Assembly: GCF_013408665.1 (NCBI RefSeq)
Contig: NZ_JACCCL010000001.1
Coordinates: forward strand, 1,069,136-1,133,135
DNA from: Sporosarcina sp. JAI121
GTDB taxonomy: Bacteria; Bacillota; Bacilli; Bacillales_A; Planococcaceae
Direction of reading: 5' to 3'
DNA: 64,000 nucleotides
Shown here: one piece after another, positions 30,911 to 41,234 of the stretch
Layout: each line of letters begins with the position of its first letter
Numbering within the stretch: the first letter of the stretch is position 1
Notes under the pieces: generated by a model
What the model was told of the DNA's origin: nothing
What the model saw: only the letters and a program-made list of their open reading frames with translations
Databases searched by the model: none
Translations under genes and position numbers: made by a program

Positions 30911-31032
30911 TATTTCGCGGAAATCCGGACTTCCGCCGAGTAACGTTAAAGCCTCCGGCGGATGCCACGGATTTTGTAGTGATGTTAATCGCAAAATCTG
31001 GACGCAAATACGCCGAGGCGTATTTGATTGAG
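30911..31032 (+). repeat. Dispersed 5'-UTR repeat, family C, copy 2 (full form)
   Basis: This ~120-nt copy has three potential stems: TCCGCCG / CGGCGGA, GGATTTTG / CAAAATCT and AATACGCC / GGCGTATT. Its 3' third matches 6159-6197; its middle AAAGCCTCCGGCGGATG matches 53003 onward. It ends 18 nt before rimP. Confidence 0.75.
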
Positions 31033-31049
31033 AATTCGGGAGGGATAAG

Positions 31050-31526
31050 ATGAGTAATATTGCGGAAGAAATTGAAAAACTAGTTAGTCCGATCGTAGAA
31101 GAACTGAAACTGGAACTTGTCGACGTGGAATTTGTAAAAGAAGGTAGAGACTGGTTTTTACGAGTCTATATCGATACACCTGACGGGAACATTGATATTG
31201 AGCAGTGCTCTCAAGTTAGTGAAAAGTTGAGTGAGGAACTCGATCGCATTGATCCGATCCCCCAAAACTATTTCCTTGAAGTATCTTCCCCAGGTGCTGA
31301 GCGTCCGCTGAAGAAAGAAGAGGATTTTCAAAATGCGATTGGACAGTTCGTATTTATCAAGACATACGAGCCCATCAACGGGATGAAAGAGTTCGAAGGT
31401 TATTTGTTAGCGTACGGCCCGGATGCCGCAGAAGTTGAAATACGTATTAAAACCAGGAAATTGACTGTGGAGATCGACAAGGATAAAATCGCGCTTGCCC
31501 GTTTAGCCATCGATTTTTCTGCATAA
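31050..31526 (+). CDS. rimP: Ribosome maturation factor RimP
   Basis: RimP assists 30S subunit maturation. The 158-residue protein has the typical sequence [18 protein letters not shown] and [20 protein letters not shown] precedes the ATG. It heads the rimP-nusA-infB block. Confidence 0.97.
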   Translation: MSNIAEEIEKLVSPIVEELKLELVDVEFVKEGRDWFLRVYIDTPDGNIDIEQCSQVSEKLSEELDRIDPIPQNYFLEVSSPGAERPLKKEEDFQNAIGQFVFIKTYEPINGMKEFEGYLLAYGPDAAEVEIRIKTRKLTVEIDKDKIALARLAIDFSA

Positions 31527-31561
31527 ACAATTTGTATAATTGAATAGTGGGAGTGATTAAC

Positions 31562-32749
31562 ATGAGTAGTGATCTACTCGATGCATTGACAGCCCTTGAA
31601 AAGCAAAAAGGCATTTCCAGGGACGTGTTAGTAGAAGCAATCGAAGCGGCACTTGTAACGGCATACAAACGAAACTTCAATCAAGCGCAGAACGTGCGTG
31701 TTGACTTGAACCTTGCAAAAGGGACGATGAAAGTCTATGCCAGAAAAGACGTCGTCGAAGAGGTTGAAGATGATCGGTTACAAATTAGCCTTGAAGATGC
31801 ACACAAAATCAACCCCGCTTATGAACTTGAGGATGTTGTCGAGGAAGAAGTGACACCCCGTGATTTCGGCCGTGTAGCAGCTCAGACTGCGAAACAGGTT
31901 GTAACACAGCGTGTACGGGAAGCTGAACGTGGAATCATCTATGAGGAATACGTCGACAGGGAGGACGATATCGTCAATGGTATCGTTGAGCGGCTGGACG
32001 CACGTAACTTATATGTCGGTCTTGGAAAAGTGGAAGCCGTTTTACCGGTTGGGGAACAGATCCCGACTGAAACATATCAACCGCATGACCGCATCAAGGT
32101 TTATATCACAAAGGTTGAACGTACTTCACGCGGGCCACAAGTCTTCGTATCAAGAACCCATCCAGGGCTTCTCCGCAGGCTGTTCGAACTCGAGGTGCCA
32201 GAAATATTTGAAGGTATCGTCGACATCAAATCGATTGCACGCGAAGCGGGTGACCGTTCAAAGATATCTGTCCATACGAACAATGAAGAAGTGGATCCGG
32301 TTGGTTCATGTGTAGGTGCAAGAGGTGCAAGGGTTCAATCGATTTCAAACGAACTGAATGGCGAAAAAATCGATATCGTTGAATGGTCTGAGGATCCGGC
32401 TATATTTGTAGCAAATGCGCTTAGCCCATCGAAAGTGATTGACGTTCAAGTGAATGAAGAAGAACGATCGACAATGGTTGTTGTACCTGACTACCAATTA
32501 TCGCTGGCAATCGGCAAGCGCGGACAGAATGCAAGACTCGCTGCTAAGATGACAGGCTGGAAAATCGACATCAAGAGCGAAACGGATGCGCGTGAGCTAG
32601 GAGTTTACCCGCGGGCTTTCACAGAGTCGGACGAAAATAGCCAGTTGGATGAGGATGCAAATGAAATCGATCCCTACTTCGTTGAAGACGAAGTTACGGA
32701 AGATGTTGAAACTGAAGCGATCGATCTGTATACGGATAACGAAAACTGA
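31562..32749 (+). CDS. nusA: Transcription termination/antitermination protein NusA
   Basis: NusA binds RNA polymerase and modulates pausing and termination. Order: N-terminal domain, S1 domain (~residues 135-200), KH1 with [14 protein letters not shown] and KH2 with [12 protein letters not shown]. The acidic C-terminal tail is short, giving 395 residues. ATG 31562 follows GGGAGTGA; the open frame from GTG 31547 lies within that SD. Confidence 0.96.
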   Translation: MSSDLLDALTALEKQKGISRDVLVEAIEAALVTAYKRNFNQAQNVRVDLNLAKGTMKVYARKDVVEEVEDDRLQISLEDAHKINPAYELEDVVEEEVTPRDFGRVAAQTAKQVVTQRVREAERGIIYEEYVDREDDIVNGIVERLDARNLYVGLGKVEAVLPVGEQIPTETYQPHDRIKVYITKVERTSRGPQVFVSRTHPGLLRRLFELEVPEIFEGIVDIKSIAREAGDRSKISVHTNNEEVDPVGSCVGARGARVQSISNELNGEKIDIVEWSEDPAIFVANALSPSKVIDVQVNEEERSTMVVVPDYQLSLAIGKRGQNARLAAKMTGWKIDIKSETDARELGVYPRAFTESDENSQLDEDANEIDPYFVEDEVTEDVETEAIDLYTDNEN

Positions 32750-32768
32750 GACGAAAGGATGAACACAC

Positions 32769-33047
32769 ATGGCTAACATGAAAAAGGTTCCTTTGCGTAA
32801 ATGTGCGGCGACTGGCAATATGTTCCCGAAAAAGGAAATGATCCGCATCGTACGACCGAAAGATGGGGAAGTTTCAGTTGACCTCACTGGCAAGAAGTCA
32901 GGCCGCGGGACATATGTGTCGAAATCCGAAGAAGCAGTTGAATCCGCGCGCCGTAACAGAGCGATTGAAAGTCAGCTTGGAACGGCTGTACCGGATCAGG
33001 TATTCGATGATCTCCTTCACGCAATTCGCCGGGAGGCTATTAAATGA
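32769..33047 (+). CDS. ylxR: YlxR family RNA-binding protein (DUF448)
   Basis: The family is a small nucleic-acid-binding protein encoded between nusA and infB. The 92-residue sequence has the hallmark PLRKCAATGNMFPKKEMIRIV and GRGTYVS. It overlaps ylxQ by 4 nt. Its exact role is poorly known. Confidence 0.93.
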   Translation: MANMKKVPLRKCAATGNMFPKKEMIRIVRPKDGEVSVDLTGKKSGRGTYVSKSEEAVESARRNRAIESQLGTAVPDQVFDDLLHAIRREAIK

Positions 33048-33421
33048 TAGATTCGAAAAGGATTTATCAAATGCTTGGAATGGCGGCGCGGGCAAGAATG
33101 ATTGTCACGGGTGAGGACCTCGTCGTACGTGAAATACGTGCGGGTAAAGCGCATCTTGTAATTGTTGCAGAGGATGCTTCTAAAAACACAATGAAAAAGT
33201 TAACAGATAAAAGTACGTTTTACGACGTTGAGAAGCATGTTTTCGGGAGTCGGGAAGATCTTGGACATGCAATCGGAAAAGAGTCGCGGGTTGTACTTGC
33301 GCTAACAGATGCCGGTTTCGCCGGAAAATTGTCCGGGCTACTCAACGAATATAACCGGGGGTGGACTAATGACGAAAATACGTGTACACGAATACGCGAA
33401 AAAAGTGAATCGGTCGAGTAA
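33044..33421 (+). CDS. ylxQ: YlxQ, L7Ae-family ribosomal-type protein
   Basis: YlxQ is an L7Ae/L30e-like kink-turn RNA-binding protein. The ~100-residue domain is clear ([29 protein letters not shown] and [19 protein letters not shown]). The frame continues to 125 residues, the last ~18 codons overlapping the infB start in another frame; this tail is unlike the family and is basic/acidic and low in hydrophobics. GGGAGG lies upstream of the ATG. Confidence 0.9.
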   Translation: MIDSKRIYQMLGMAARARMIVTGEDLVVREIRAGKAHLVIVAEDASKNTMKKLTDKSTFYDVEKHVFGSREDLGHAIGKESRVVLALTDAGFAGKLSGLLNEYNRGWTNDENTCTRIREKSESVE

Positions 33422-35804
33422 AGAAGTTATTGATGAACTTGGAAAATTAAATGTGAATGTAGCAAATCATATGTCAACAATAGATAAAGAAGCGATTACA
33501 AAGCTTGATAGTAAATTCACTGGAAATGTGACTAAACAAAATGCACCGAAAGCGGATCCAAAACCTGCTGGACAAACAGCATCTTCTAAACCTGCACAAC
33601 GTCCACAAAGCGGCAACCGCCCAGCACAAGGCTCGCAAGGCGGCAACCGTCCAGCACAAGGCTCGCAAGGCGGCAACCGTCCAGCACAAGGCTCGCAAGG
33701 CGGCAACCGTCCAGCACAAAGCTCGCAAGGCGGCAACCGTCCAGCACAAAGCTCGCAAGGCGGCAACCGCCCAGCACAAAGCTCGCAAGGCGGCAACCGC
33801 CCAGCACAAAGCTCGCAAGGCGGCAACCGCCCGGCACAAAACTCACAAGGCGGCAATCGTCCAGCACAAGGCTCGCAAGGTGGCAACCGTCCAGCGCAGG
33901 GAGCTCCAGGTGGTCAAAACCGTCCTACCGGCGGTGCGCCGAATCGTTCAGGCGGACGCGGTGGACGTCCACCAGCTCGCGGCATAAACCAAGGACGAAG
34001 AAGATACCGTCCGGCGAATCCGCTTCCAAAAGTGGAAAAACCATTACCGGAAAAAATTACTTATTACGAATCACTTTCAGTAGCAGAACTTGCGCAAAAA
34101 CTTGGGCGCGAACCATCGGCTATCATCAAAAAACTCTTCATGCTTGGCGTTATGGCAACAATCAACCAAGAACTCGACAAAGATGCGATTGAACTGATCT
34201 GCGCAGAATTCGAGGTTGAAGTGGAAGAAGAAATCCGCATTGATGTAACGGACCTTGAGACATATTTTGAAGAGCATGAGGAAACAGCTACTAATCTAAT
34301 GGAACGCCCGCCGGTTGTTACAATCATGGGACACGTAGACCATGGTAAAACAACACTGCTGGATTCGATACGAAATACGAAAGTTACACAAGGCGAGGCG
34401 GGTGGAATCACCCAGCATATCGGTGCCTACCAAATCGAAGAAAATGGCAAGAAAATAACGTTCCTGGATACACCTGGTCACGCGGCGTTTACAACGATGC
34501 GAGCACGCGGTGCGAAAGTGACGGACATTACGATTCTTGTTGTTGCAGCAGATGACGGTGTCATGCCGCAAACAGTCGAAGCGATCAACCATGCGAAAGC
34601 AGCTGAGGTTCCGATTATCGTTGCGGTGAACAAGATGGATAAGCCTTCTGCAAATCCTGATCGTGTCATGCAAGAATTGACAGATCATGGACTTGTAGCT
34701 GAAGCGTGGGGCGGCGATGCAATTTTCGTACCGATTTCCGCGTTGAAAGGTGAAGGAATTGACCAATTGATCGAAATGGTACTTCTTGTTGCCGAAGTAG
34801 GGGAGCTAAAAGCTGATCCGAACATCCGTGCACGCGGAAGTGTCATTGAAGCACAGTTGGACAAAGGTCGCGGTGCTGTTGCAACACTTCTTGTCCAAAA
34901 CGGAACGCTCCATGTAGGTGATCCGATTGTAGTAGGTAACACATATGGCCGTGTTCGTGCAATGGTGAGCGACATCGGGCGCCGCGTGAAAGAAGCCGGA
35001 CCATCCACTCCGATTGAAATTACCGGGCTAAGTGATGTGCCGCAAGCAGGTGATCGTTTTGTTGTCTTCGAAGATGAGAAAACTGCTCGTCAAATCGGTG
35101 AATCAAGAGCCGGGGAAGCACTCCAAGACCAACGTGTCGAGAAAACACGCGTGACGCTTGATAACCTGTTCGATCAAATGAAACAGGGCGAAATGAAAGA
35201 ATTGAATTTAATCGTTAAAGCGGACGTACAAGGTACGGTTGAAGCGATGGCTTCCTCACTTATGAAAATTGAAGTCGAGGGCGTCAATGTGAAGATCATC
35301 CATACGGGTGCCGGTGCGATTAACGAATCCGATATTTCACTTGCTGCTGCATCGAATGCCATCGTTATTGGATTCAATGTTCGTCCAGACGTCAACGCGA
35401 AACGTGCGGCTGAAGAAGAAGGCGTTGATATCCGACAACACCGCGTCATCTACAAAGTCATCGAGGAAATCGAAATGGCGATGAAGGGTATGCTTGATCC
35501 CGAATACGCTGAAAAAGTTATCGGACAAGTTGAAGTGCGAGAAACATTTAAAGTGTCTAAAATCGGTACGATTGCGGGAAGCTATGTGATAAGCGGTAAA
35601 ATCACACGTGATTCAAGCGTCCGTATCGTTCGCGATAACATTGTCATCTTTGAAGGCGAGCTAGATACATTAAAACGCTTTAAAGACGATGCAAAAGAAG
35701 TTGCAAAAGGTTATGAATGCGGAATCACGATTAAAAACTTCGATGACATGCATGAAGGCGACATTATTGAAGCCTACATCATGGAAGAGATTAAACGAGT
35801 ATGA
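33369..35804 (+). CDS. infB: Translation initiation factor IF-2
   Basis: IF-2 places initiator tRNA on the ribosome. The 811-residue protein starts [14 protein letters not shown] (ATG 33369 after GGGGGTGGA), has a long Gln/Gly/Asn/Arg-rich linker with nine SQGGNRPAQ decapeptide repeats, then the IF2_N motif, and the G domain with [17 protein letters not shown] and NKMD, then C1/C2 domains. The longer frame from 33309 lies in ylxQ and is rejected. The stop overlaps the ylxP start. Confidence 0.97.
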   Translation: MTKIRVHEYAKKVNRSSKEVIDELGKLNVNVANHMSTIDKEAITKLDSKFTGNVTKQNAPKADPKPAGQTASSKPAQRPQSGNRPAQGSQGGNRPAQGSQGGNRPAQGSQGGNRPAQSSQGGNRPAQSSQGGNRPAQSSQGGNRPAQSSQGGNRPAQNSQGGNRPAQGSQGGNRPAQGAPGGQNRPTGGAPNRSGGRGGRPPARGINQGRRRYRPANPLPKVEKPLPEKITYYESLSVAELAQKLGREPSAIIKKLFMLGVMATINQELDKDAIELICAEFEVEVEEEIRIDVTDLETYFEEHEETATNLMERPPVVTIMGHVDHGKTTLLDSIRNTKVTQGEAGGITQHIGAYQIEENGKKITFLDTPGHAAFTTMRARGAKVTDITILVVAADDGVMPQTVEAINHAKAAEVPIIVAVNKMDKPSANPDRVMQELTDHGLVAEAWGGDAIFVPISALKGEGIDQLIEMVLLVAEVGELKADPNIRARGSVIEAQLDKGRGAVATLLVQNGTLHVGDPIVVGNTYGRVRAMVSDIGRRVKEAGPSTPIEITGLSDVPQAGDRFVVFEDEKTARQIGESRAGEALQDQRVEKTRVTLDNLFDQMKQGEMKELNLIVKADVQGTVEAMASSLMKIEVEGVNVKIIHTGAGAINESDISLAAASNAIVIGFNVRPDVNAKRAAEEEGVDIRQHRVIYKVIEEIEMAMKGMLDPEYAEKVIGQVEVRETFKVSKIGTIAGSYVISGKITRDSSVRIVRDNIVIFEGELDTLKRFKDDAKEVAKGYECGITIKNFDDMHEGDIIEAYIMEEIKRV
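33630..33899 (+). repeat. Nine-unit 30-bp in-frame tandem repeat in infB
   Basis: Nine consecutive 30-bp units encode [10 protein letters not shown] with x = G,G,G,S,S,S,S,N,G. Units differ at only a few bases, so they are recent duplications. A partial unit precedes and GAPGGQNRP follows. It lies in the disordered linker. Confidence 0.95.
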
Positions 35805-36079
35805 TTGTCTACGCGGAATGTTCATTTTTCATTCCGGAGGCGGCTTCATTGAAAGAGAAGCGGTCTGTTTTAAAACGGATGACGGACAGAGTGAAGAACT
35901 CTTATAATGTCTCCATCGCGGAAATGGATCATCAGGATCTTTGGCAACGGACAACCATCGCCCTCGTTGCCGCTGCTTCAACAAAAGACGCGGCCGAGCG
36001 TGAGGTCAGGCGGGCGATCCGGTTCCTTGAGTCAAACCCGGAATGGGAATTGTCCGACTTGACGCTCGACTATTATTAA
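35801..36079 (+). CDS. ylxP: YlxP family protein (DUF503)
   Basis: The 92-residue protein matches DUF503, with [26 protein letters not shown]. Its role is linked by location to ribosome function but not established. The ATG overlaps the infB stop (ATGA). Confidence 0.92.
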   Translation: MIVYAECSFFIPEAASLKEKRSVLKRMTDRVKNSYNVSIAEMDHQDLWQRTTIALVAAASTKDAAEREVRRAIRFLESNPEWELSDLTLDYY

Positions 36080-36100
36080 AAGGGATCGGGGTGACCATCC

Positions 36101-36448
36101 ATGTCAATGCGTGCTAATCGTGTTGCAGAACAGATGAAGAAGGAACTTGGTGAAATCATAGGTCAAAAAGTGAAAGATCCGCGAATCGGCTTTGTTACAA
36201 TAACCGACGTCGAGGTGACAGGTGATCTTCAACAGGCGACAGTTTTCATTTCTGTTCTCGGAAATGATTCGGAAAAAGAAGATACGCTGAAAGGGCTGAA
36301 TAAGGCGAAAGGTTTTATTCGCACTGAAATCGGCAAGCGGATCAGACTTCGGATAACACCCGAAATCATGTTTGAGTTCGATAGTTCCGTGGCATACGGA
36401 AATCGAATTGAATCACTTCTTAAACAGGTGAAAACCGAAAATGAGTAA
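36101..36448 (+). CDS. rbfA: Ribosome-binding factor A
   Basis: RbfA is a KH-fold factor for late 30S assembly and cold adaptation. The 115-residue sequence has [17 protein letters not shown] and [31 protein letters not shown] precedes the ATG. A large hairpin follows it. Confidence 0.97.
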   Translation: MSMRANRVAEQMKKELGEIIGQKVKDPRIGFVTITDVEVTGDLQQATVFISVLGNDSEKEDTLKGLNKAKGFIRTEIGKRIRLRITPEIMFEFDSSVAYGNRIESLLKQVKTENE

Positions 36449-36452
36449 TGAA

Positions 36453-36500
36453 AAATGGAGGGAGTCGGTGTCCACAAGGACTTTCCGGCTTCCTCCATTT
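36453..36500 (+). other. Large hairpin between rbfA and truB
   Basis: Arms 36453-36468 and 36485-36500 form a 16-bp stem with two G-U wobbles. The 16-nt loop holds a further GTCC/GGAC 4-bp stem. No T-run follows on the + strand; on the - strand it is followed by TTTTC, so it may terminate antisense transcription. It leaves 34 nt before truB. Confidence 0.8.
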
Positions 36501-36534
36501 ACATATAAATGGAACTTCGAAAAGGGTGACATGT

Positions 36535-37446
36535 ATGGACGGAATACTTCCGCTGTGGAAAGAAAAAGGGATGACTTCGCATGATTGTGTATTCAAATTG
36601 CGGAAAATCCTCGGCACTAAAAAAGTTGGGCATACCGGTACACTTGACCCTAGCGTGGAAGGCGTACTGCCGATCTGTATCGGGCAAGCGACGAAAGTGG
36701 CTGAATACGTAACGGACTCCGGAAAAGAATATATTGCGGTTGTTTCGATTGGGACCGCGACCGAAACGGAAGATGCGGATGGTGAGGTGGTCGCTTCAGA
36801 CTTGTCGCCAAAGCATATTTCAAGAATGGAAATTGAGGCGGTACTCGCAAAATTGACAGGTGAAATCGTCCAAATACCGCCGATGTATTCCGCCGTGAAA
36901 GTGAATGGCCGCAAATTATATGAATATGCGCGAAAAGGTATAGAAGTCGAAAGGCCGGAGCGGAAAGTTCTGATCCATGAAATCGAATTGCTTGATCCCA
37001 TACAATGGTATGAAGGGGAAACAGTATCGTTCCGTATCAGGGTGGCATGCGGGAAAGGGACATACATTCGGACCCTGGCTGTACAAATAGGTGAACTGCT
37101 TGGATTTCCGGCACATATGGCTGCTCTCGTGCGGACATCGTCAGGTACATATGGCCAAGAGGATTGCCGAACGCTGGATGAAGTCAGGGAAATTCAAGAA
37201 GAGGGAAAAATCACAACGATTCTGCGCCCGCTTGAGGATGCCCTAAACGAGTTCATTTCGGTTGAAATCGATGAGGAACTCTGCGAACAAGTGGTGAACG
37301 GTCAAGTATTGCCTACACATCCATTGCTTCAACATGAGGAGTTCATCGTATTCAAGAAAGATAACAAAGCGTTTGCAGTTTATAAGAAGCATCCTACCAA
37401 GCTTGGACTTATGAAGCCTGAAAAGATGTTTCCATTGAACAGGTAA
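36535..37446 (+). CDS. truB: tRNA pseudouridine55 synthase
   Basis: TruB makes pseudouridine 55 in tRNA. The 303-residue protein has GILPLWKEKGMTSHDCV, the catalytic-Asp motif GHTGTLDPSVEGVLP and a C-terminal PUA-like domain. ATG 36535 follows AAAAGGGTG; the longer frame from 36448 would pass through the hairpin and is not supported. Confidence 0.95.
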   Translation: MDGILPLWKEKGMTSHDCVFKLRKILGTKKVGHTGTLDPSVEGVLPICIGQATKVAEYVTDSGKEYIAVVSIGTATETEDADGEVVASDLSPKHISRMEIEAVLAKLTGEIVQIPPMYSAVKVNGRKLYEYARKGIEVERPERKVLIHEIELLDPIQWYEGETVSFRIRVACGKGTYIRTLAVQIGELLGFPAHMAALVRTSSGTYGQEDCRTLDEVREIQEEGKITTILRPLEDALNEFISVEIDEELCEQVVNGQVLPTHPLLQHEEFIVFKKDNKAFAVYKKHPTKLGLMKPEKMFPLNR

Positions 37447-37458
37447 GGGAGGATTCCG

Positions 37459-38406
37459 ATGGACATCTACAAATTGCATTATCCAGGAAGTGTTACGATT
37501 GAAAATGCTGAGGACTTTTCCCTGGCGATCGGTTTTTTTGACGGATTGCATAAAGGGCACCAGGCAGTAATCAATGCGGCGAAAGAAAAGGCCAATGAAC
37601 TTGGTATCCGTTCGGCTGTCATGACATTTAATCCTCATCCATCCCATCTTTTCGGCGGTGGTGAAAATAAAGTAGATTACATTACAGATTTTCCGGAGAA
37701 AATTAGGCTGCTCAGTACCATGGGGATTGATGCACTGTTTGTCGTGACGTTCGATTGGGCACTTGCTTCCCTGTCACCAAAGCAATTCATTGATATTTTC
37801 TTGAAAGAATTGCATATTAAACATGTGACGGCAGGTTACGATTTCACGTTCGGCTCAAAGGGCGCAGGCACCATGGAACAGATGGCTGATTTGTCGGATG
37901 GGGAATTTGGGACAACCGTCATCAAAAAAGTGACGGACAACGAAGCAAAGATTTCATCCACCCGGATTCGCAAGCTTCTTTCCGAGGGCAATGTCGAAGA
38001 GACGGAAGTTCTTCTTGGCAGGCCTTATCGAACTGTCGGTATAGTCGTTGATGGTGAAAAAAGAGGGAGGTTGCTCGGATTTCCCACTGCAAACGTCTTG
38101 TCGGCGAACAATACCGTGTTGCCCGCGAACGGTGTGTATGCGGTTCGTTTCACGGTGGATGAAAAAACGTACGAGGGCGTATGCAACGTCGGTGTAAAGC
38201 CGACATTCCATGACGCGGATAATACGCAGGCGGTTGTCGAGGTGCATGTACTCGATTTTGACGGTGATCTCTACGGAAAAGAAGTATCCGTAGACTGGAT
38301 CGGTCATATCCGTGACGAGCAGAAGTTCGATTCTGTCGATTTACTTGTTGAACAGATAGTGAATGACAAAAAAAGCGCCAATGAGATTCTATCGGCGCAT
38401 CGATGA
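37459..38406 (+). CDS. ribF: Riboflavin kinase / FAD synthetase
   Basis: RibF converts riboflavin to FMN and FAD. The N-terminal nucleotidyltransferase has GFFDGLHKGHQAVI and ISSTRIR; the C-terminal kinase domain has GFPTANV and NGVYAV. 315 residues is normal. AAGGGAGGA precedes the ATG. Confidence 0.97.
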   Translation: MDIYKLHYPGSVTIENAEDFSLAIGFFDGLHKGHQAVINAAKEKANELGIRSAVMTFNPHPSHLFGGGENKVDYITDFPEKIRLLSTMGIDALFVVTFDWALASLSPKQFIDIFLKELHIKHVTAGYDFTFGSKGAGTMEQMADLSDGEFGTTVIKKVTDNEAKISSTRIRKLLSEGNVEETEVLLGRPYRTVGIVVDGEKRGRLLGFPTANVLSANNTVLPANGVYAVRFTVDEKTYEGVCNVGVKPTFHDADNTQAVVEVHVLDFDGDLYGKEVSVDWIGHIRDEQKFDSVDLLVEQIVNDKKSANEILSAHR

Positions 38407-38409
38407 TTG

Positions 38410-38438
38410 TTGCATTTCGAAAATAGGCATGTTACTAT
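38410..38438 (+). promoter_or_regulatory. Sigma-A promoter of rpsO
   Basis: TTGCAT (38410-38415) and TACTAT (38433-38438) have a 17-nt spacer. It starts just after the ribF stop. Confidence 0.65.
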
Positions 38439-38444
38439 AAATAC

Positions 38445-38534
38445 GTGCCATTGTGCACGAACCACTCCTTGGCAATGCGAATCACCAACGGTTGCTCGGG
38501 AACTGGGGATATCTTACTATTGGAGGTGAAGAAG
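38445..38534 (+). promoter_or_regulatory. Putative S15 leader
   Basis: The ~90-nt leader carries CGTGC/GCACG and GCAA/TTGC stems and ends with TTGGAGGTGA. S15 autoregulation through its mRNA leader is known in several bacteria; here it is inference only. Confidence 0.4.
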
Positions 38535-38804
38535 ATGGCTATCACACAAGAACGTAAAAATGAATTGATCAATGAATACAAAATTCATGAAACTGATACT
38601 GGATCAGCAGATGTACAAATCGCTGTTCTTACAGAAGAGATCAATAACCTGACAGAACATTTCCGTCTTCATAAAAAAGACAACCACTCACGTCGTGGTC
38701 TTTACAAAATGATCGGAACTCGTAAAAGACTTTTGAGATACTTACGGGACAATGAAGTTCAGCGTTACCGTGATCTTATTGCTAAACTCGGCCTTCGCCG
38801 TTAA
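38535..38804 (+). CDS. rpsO: 30S ribosomal protein S15
   Basis: S15 is an early 16S-binding protein. The 89 residues match the family ([19 protein letters not shown] and [15 protein letters not shown]). ATG 38535 follows GGAGGTGAAG; the open frame from 38445 is leader. It is followed by a terminator. Confidence 0.98.
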   Translation: MAITQERKNELINEYKIHETDTGSADVQIAVLTEEINNLTEHFRLHKKDNHSRRGLYKMIGTRKRLLRYLRDNEVQRYRDLIAKLGLRR

Positions 38805-38818
38805 TAAGATGACTATCG

Positions 38819-38843
38819 AAAGCGGGCCTTGCCCGCTTTTTTC
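38819..38843 (+). terminator. Terminator after rpsO
   Basis: AAAGCGGGC and GCCCGCTTT form a 9-bp stem with a CTT loop, followed by more T. Confidence 0.9.
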
Positions 38844-38996
38844 TTTGTTCAATGAAATAACATGGCTTGACTTCAGCATATAGCCCCGATAGACACCTTT
38901 CGCTTTTCTATTCGCATAAGAGTGCCTTTTTTGATACACTACTATTAATACATACACGTATACAGTCCAGGCTGGAATATGGAGAGGGGTTCACTA

Positions 38997-41114
38997 ATGA
39001 CAGAAAAAAAAGTTTACACATTTGAATGGGCAGGACGTCCGTTGACGATTGAAACGGGCCAACTTGCAAAACAGGCGAACGGAGCAGTACTCGTACGCTA
39101 TGGAGAAACAACAGTACTTTCAACTGCAACATCTTCGAAAAATTCGCGGGGGCTGGATTTCTTCCCTCTTACAGTGAACTATGAAGAGCGCATGTACGCT
39201 GTCGGAAAAATTCCGGGCGGCTTCATTAAACGAGAAGGGCGTCCCTCTGAAAAAGCGGTGTTGACGAGCCGTTTGATCGACCGTCCAATCCGTCCTCTAT
39301 TCCCGGAAGGGTTCCGTAATGATGTACAAGTCATTTCGCTCGTTATGTCAGTCGATCAGGATTGTTCATCTGAAATGGCTGCAATGCTTGGTTCATCACT
39401 TGCATTGTCGGTTTCCGATATTCCGTTCGAAGGACCGATTGCCGGTGTCCAAGTCGGATTGATTGACGGGGAATTCGTCGTCAACCCAACGCCGTCACAA
39501 TTGGAAAAGAGTGAGTTGGACCTAGTTGTCGCGGGCACTAAAGACGCTATCAACATGGTTGAAGCAGGCGCGCAGGAGGTTGCGGAAGACGTCATTCTGG
39601 AAGCAATCATGTTCGGTCATGGTGAAATCATTAAGCTTATCGAGTTCCAAGAGAAAATCGTTGCTGAAATCGGTAAGGAAAAAACGGATGTCGCACTCTT
39701 CAACCTGGATGAAACAATCATGTCTGACATCAAAAACAGCAGTGAAACAGATCTCATCAATGCAATCCAAACGGTTGAGAAGCATGCACGTGAAGATGCC
39801 ATCAACGCCGTAAAAAATGAAGTCATCGAACGCTATACTGAAAACGAAGCGGACGATGCTACGATGAAACAAGTTAAAGGCGTATTGGAGCACATCGTTA
39901 AAGACGAAGTTCGTCGTCTTATCACGGACGAAAAAATCCGTCCCGATGGCCGCGGTCTTGACGAAATCCGTCCACTTGCATCTGAAGTAGGCATCCTGCC
40001 GCGTACGCACGGTTCAGGGCTCTTTACACGCGGACAAACTCAAGCGCTAAGTGTATGTACGCTCGGTGCCCTTGGCGAAGTGCAGATTATTGATGGTCTC
40101 GGACTTGAAGAAACTAAGCGTTTCATGCATCACTATAATTTCCCTAACTTCAGCGTCGGTGAAACAGGTCCGATCCGTGGACCGGGCCGTCGTGAAATCG
40201 GACATGGTGCACTCGGCGAACGCGCACTTTCAGCGGTTATTCCGAATGACACTGATTTCCCGTACACAATCCGTCTCGTGGCGGAAGTGCTCGAGTCGAA
40301 CGGTTCATCTTCCCAGGCATCAATCTGTGCTTCAACAATGGCAATGTTGGATGCTGGTGTTCCGCTTAAAGCGCCTGTTGCTGGTATCGCAATGGGTCTT
40401 GTGAAAAAAGGGGACAACTATTCTGTCCTTTCCGATATCCAAGGTATGGAAGATCATCTTGGCGACATGGACTTCAAAGTGGCAGGAACCGACAAAGGGA
40501 TTACTGCACTGCAAATGGATATTAAAATCGAAGGTCTGTCCCGTGAAATCCTGGAAGAAGCATTGTCGCAGGCAAAAGTGGGCCGTTTGAAAATATTGAA
40601 TCATATGATCACGGCAATTTCGGGACCACGTGAAGAACTTTCAAAATATGCTCCGAAAATTATCGTCATCAAAATCAATCCAGATAAGATTCGCGACGTA
40701 ATCGGACCAGGCGGAAAAGTGATCAATAAGATCATCGAAGAGACGAACGTAAAAATCGATACTGAACAAGACGGTACGATATACATCTCTTCTCCGGATA
40801 ATGAAATGAATAACAAAGCGAAAGCGATGATCGAGAATATCGTCCGCGAAGCAAAAGTCGGCGAATATTACATGGCGAAAGTGAAACGGATTGAGAAATT
40901 CGGTGCATTCCTTGAACTCTTCCCAGGAAAAGACGGTCTTCTCCATATTTCTGAAATTGCGGAAGAACGTACAAAAGCAGTCGAGGACGTTTTGAAAATG
41001 AACGATGAAATGTTCGTCAAAGTAATTGAAATCGATAACCAAGGACGGGTTAACTTGTCCAGAAAAGTTGTCATTCTTGAAGAGAAAGAAACAGCTGAAA
41101 AAGAGAAAAACTGA
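38997..41114 (+). CDS. pnp: Polynucleotide phosphorylase
   Basis: PNPase degrades RNA phosphorolytically and is part of the degradosome-like network. The 705-residue protein has two RNase PH domains, a KH domain ([19 protein letters not shown]) and an S1 domain ([22 protein letters not shown]). ATG 38997 follows GAGAGGGG; the frame from 38979 is not needed. Confidence 0.98.
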   Translation: MTEKKVYTFEWAGRPLTIETGQLAKQANGAVLVRYGETTVLSTATSSKNSRGLDFFPLTVNYEERMYAVGKIPGGFIKREGRPSEKAVLTSRLIDRPIRPLFPEGFRNDVQVISLVMSVDQDCSSEMAAMLGSSLALSVSDIPFEGPIAGVQVGLIDGEFVVNPTPSQLEKSELDLVVAGTKDAINMVEAGAQEVAEDVILEAIMFGHGEIIKLIEFQEKIVAEIGKEKTDVALFNLDETIMSDIKNSSETDLINAIQTVEKHAREDAINAVKNEVIERYTENEADDATMKQVKGVLEHIVKDEVRRLITDEKIRPDGRGLDEIRPLASEVGILPRTHGSGLFTRGQTQALSVCTLGALGEVQIIDGLGLEETKRFMHHYNFPNFSVGETGPIRGPGRREIGHGALGERALSAVIPNDTDFPYTIRLVAEVLESNGSSSQASICASTMAMLDAGVPLKAPVAGIAMGLVKKGDNYSVLSDIQGMEDHLGDMDFKVAGTDKGITALQMDIKIEGLSREILEEALSQAKVGRLKILNHMITAISGPREELSKYAPKIIVIKINPDKIRDVIGPGGKVINKIIEETNVKIDTEQDGTIYISSPDNEMNNKAKAMIENIVREAKVGEYYMAKVKRIEKFGAFLELFPGKDGLLHISEIAEERTKAVEDVLKMNDEMFVKVIEIDNQGRVNLSRKVVILEEKETAEKEKN

Positions 41115-41133
41115 ATCGAGTTACAGCAATAGT

Positions 41134-41176
41134 ACAAAAAGCCTCTCTTCCTTAAGTGAAGATGAAGGCTTTTTGT
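41134..41176 (+). terminator. Terminator after pnp
   Basis: ACAAAAAGCCT and AGGCTTTTTGT form an 11-bp stem around a loop containing CTCTTC/GAAGA, with the T-run inside the 3' arm. Confidence 0.75.
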
Positions 41177-41179
41177 GCG

Positions 41180-41209
41180 TTCGTTAATTATAATGGGAAC
41201 AGTTATAAT
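41180..41209 (+). promoter_or_regulatory. Possible promoter of mlpA
   Basis: A perfect TATAAT lies at 41204-41209, with TTCGTT 18 nt upstream. A second TATAAT lies at 41189. The -35 is weak. Confidence 0.4.
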
Positions 41210-41234
41210 AGAGTTAAAAAGGAGGAAACGGATA

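Noticed and set aside
30706..31053. 115-residue open frame overlapping the polC end
   Set aside because: It spans the polC terminator and a repeat and has no recognisable features.
33467..33886. Repetitive antisense and out-of-frame ORFs rich in Cys/Pro or Lys/Ala
   Set aside because: They are shadows of the 30-bp infB tandem repeat, which keeps all frames open.
33630..33899. CRISPR-like direct repeats
   Set aside because: Units are contiguous with no spacers and encode an in-frame protein repeat.
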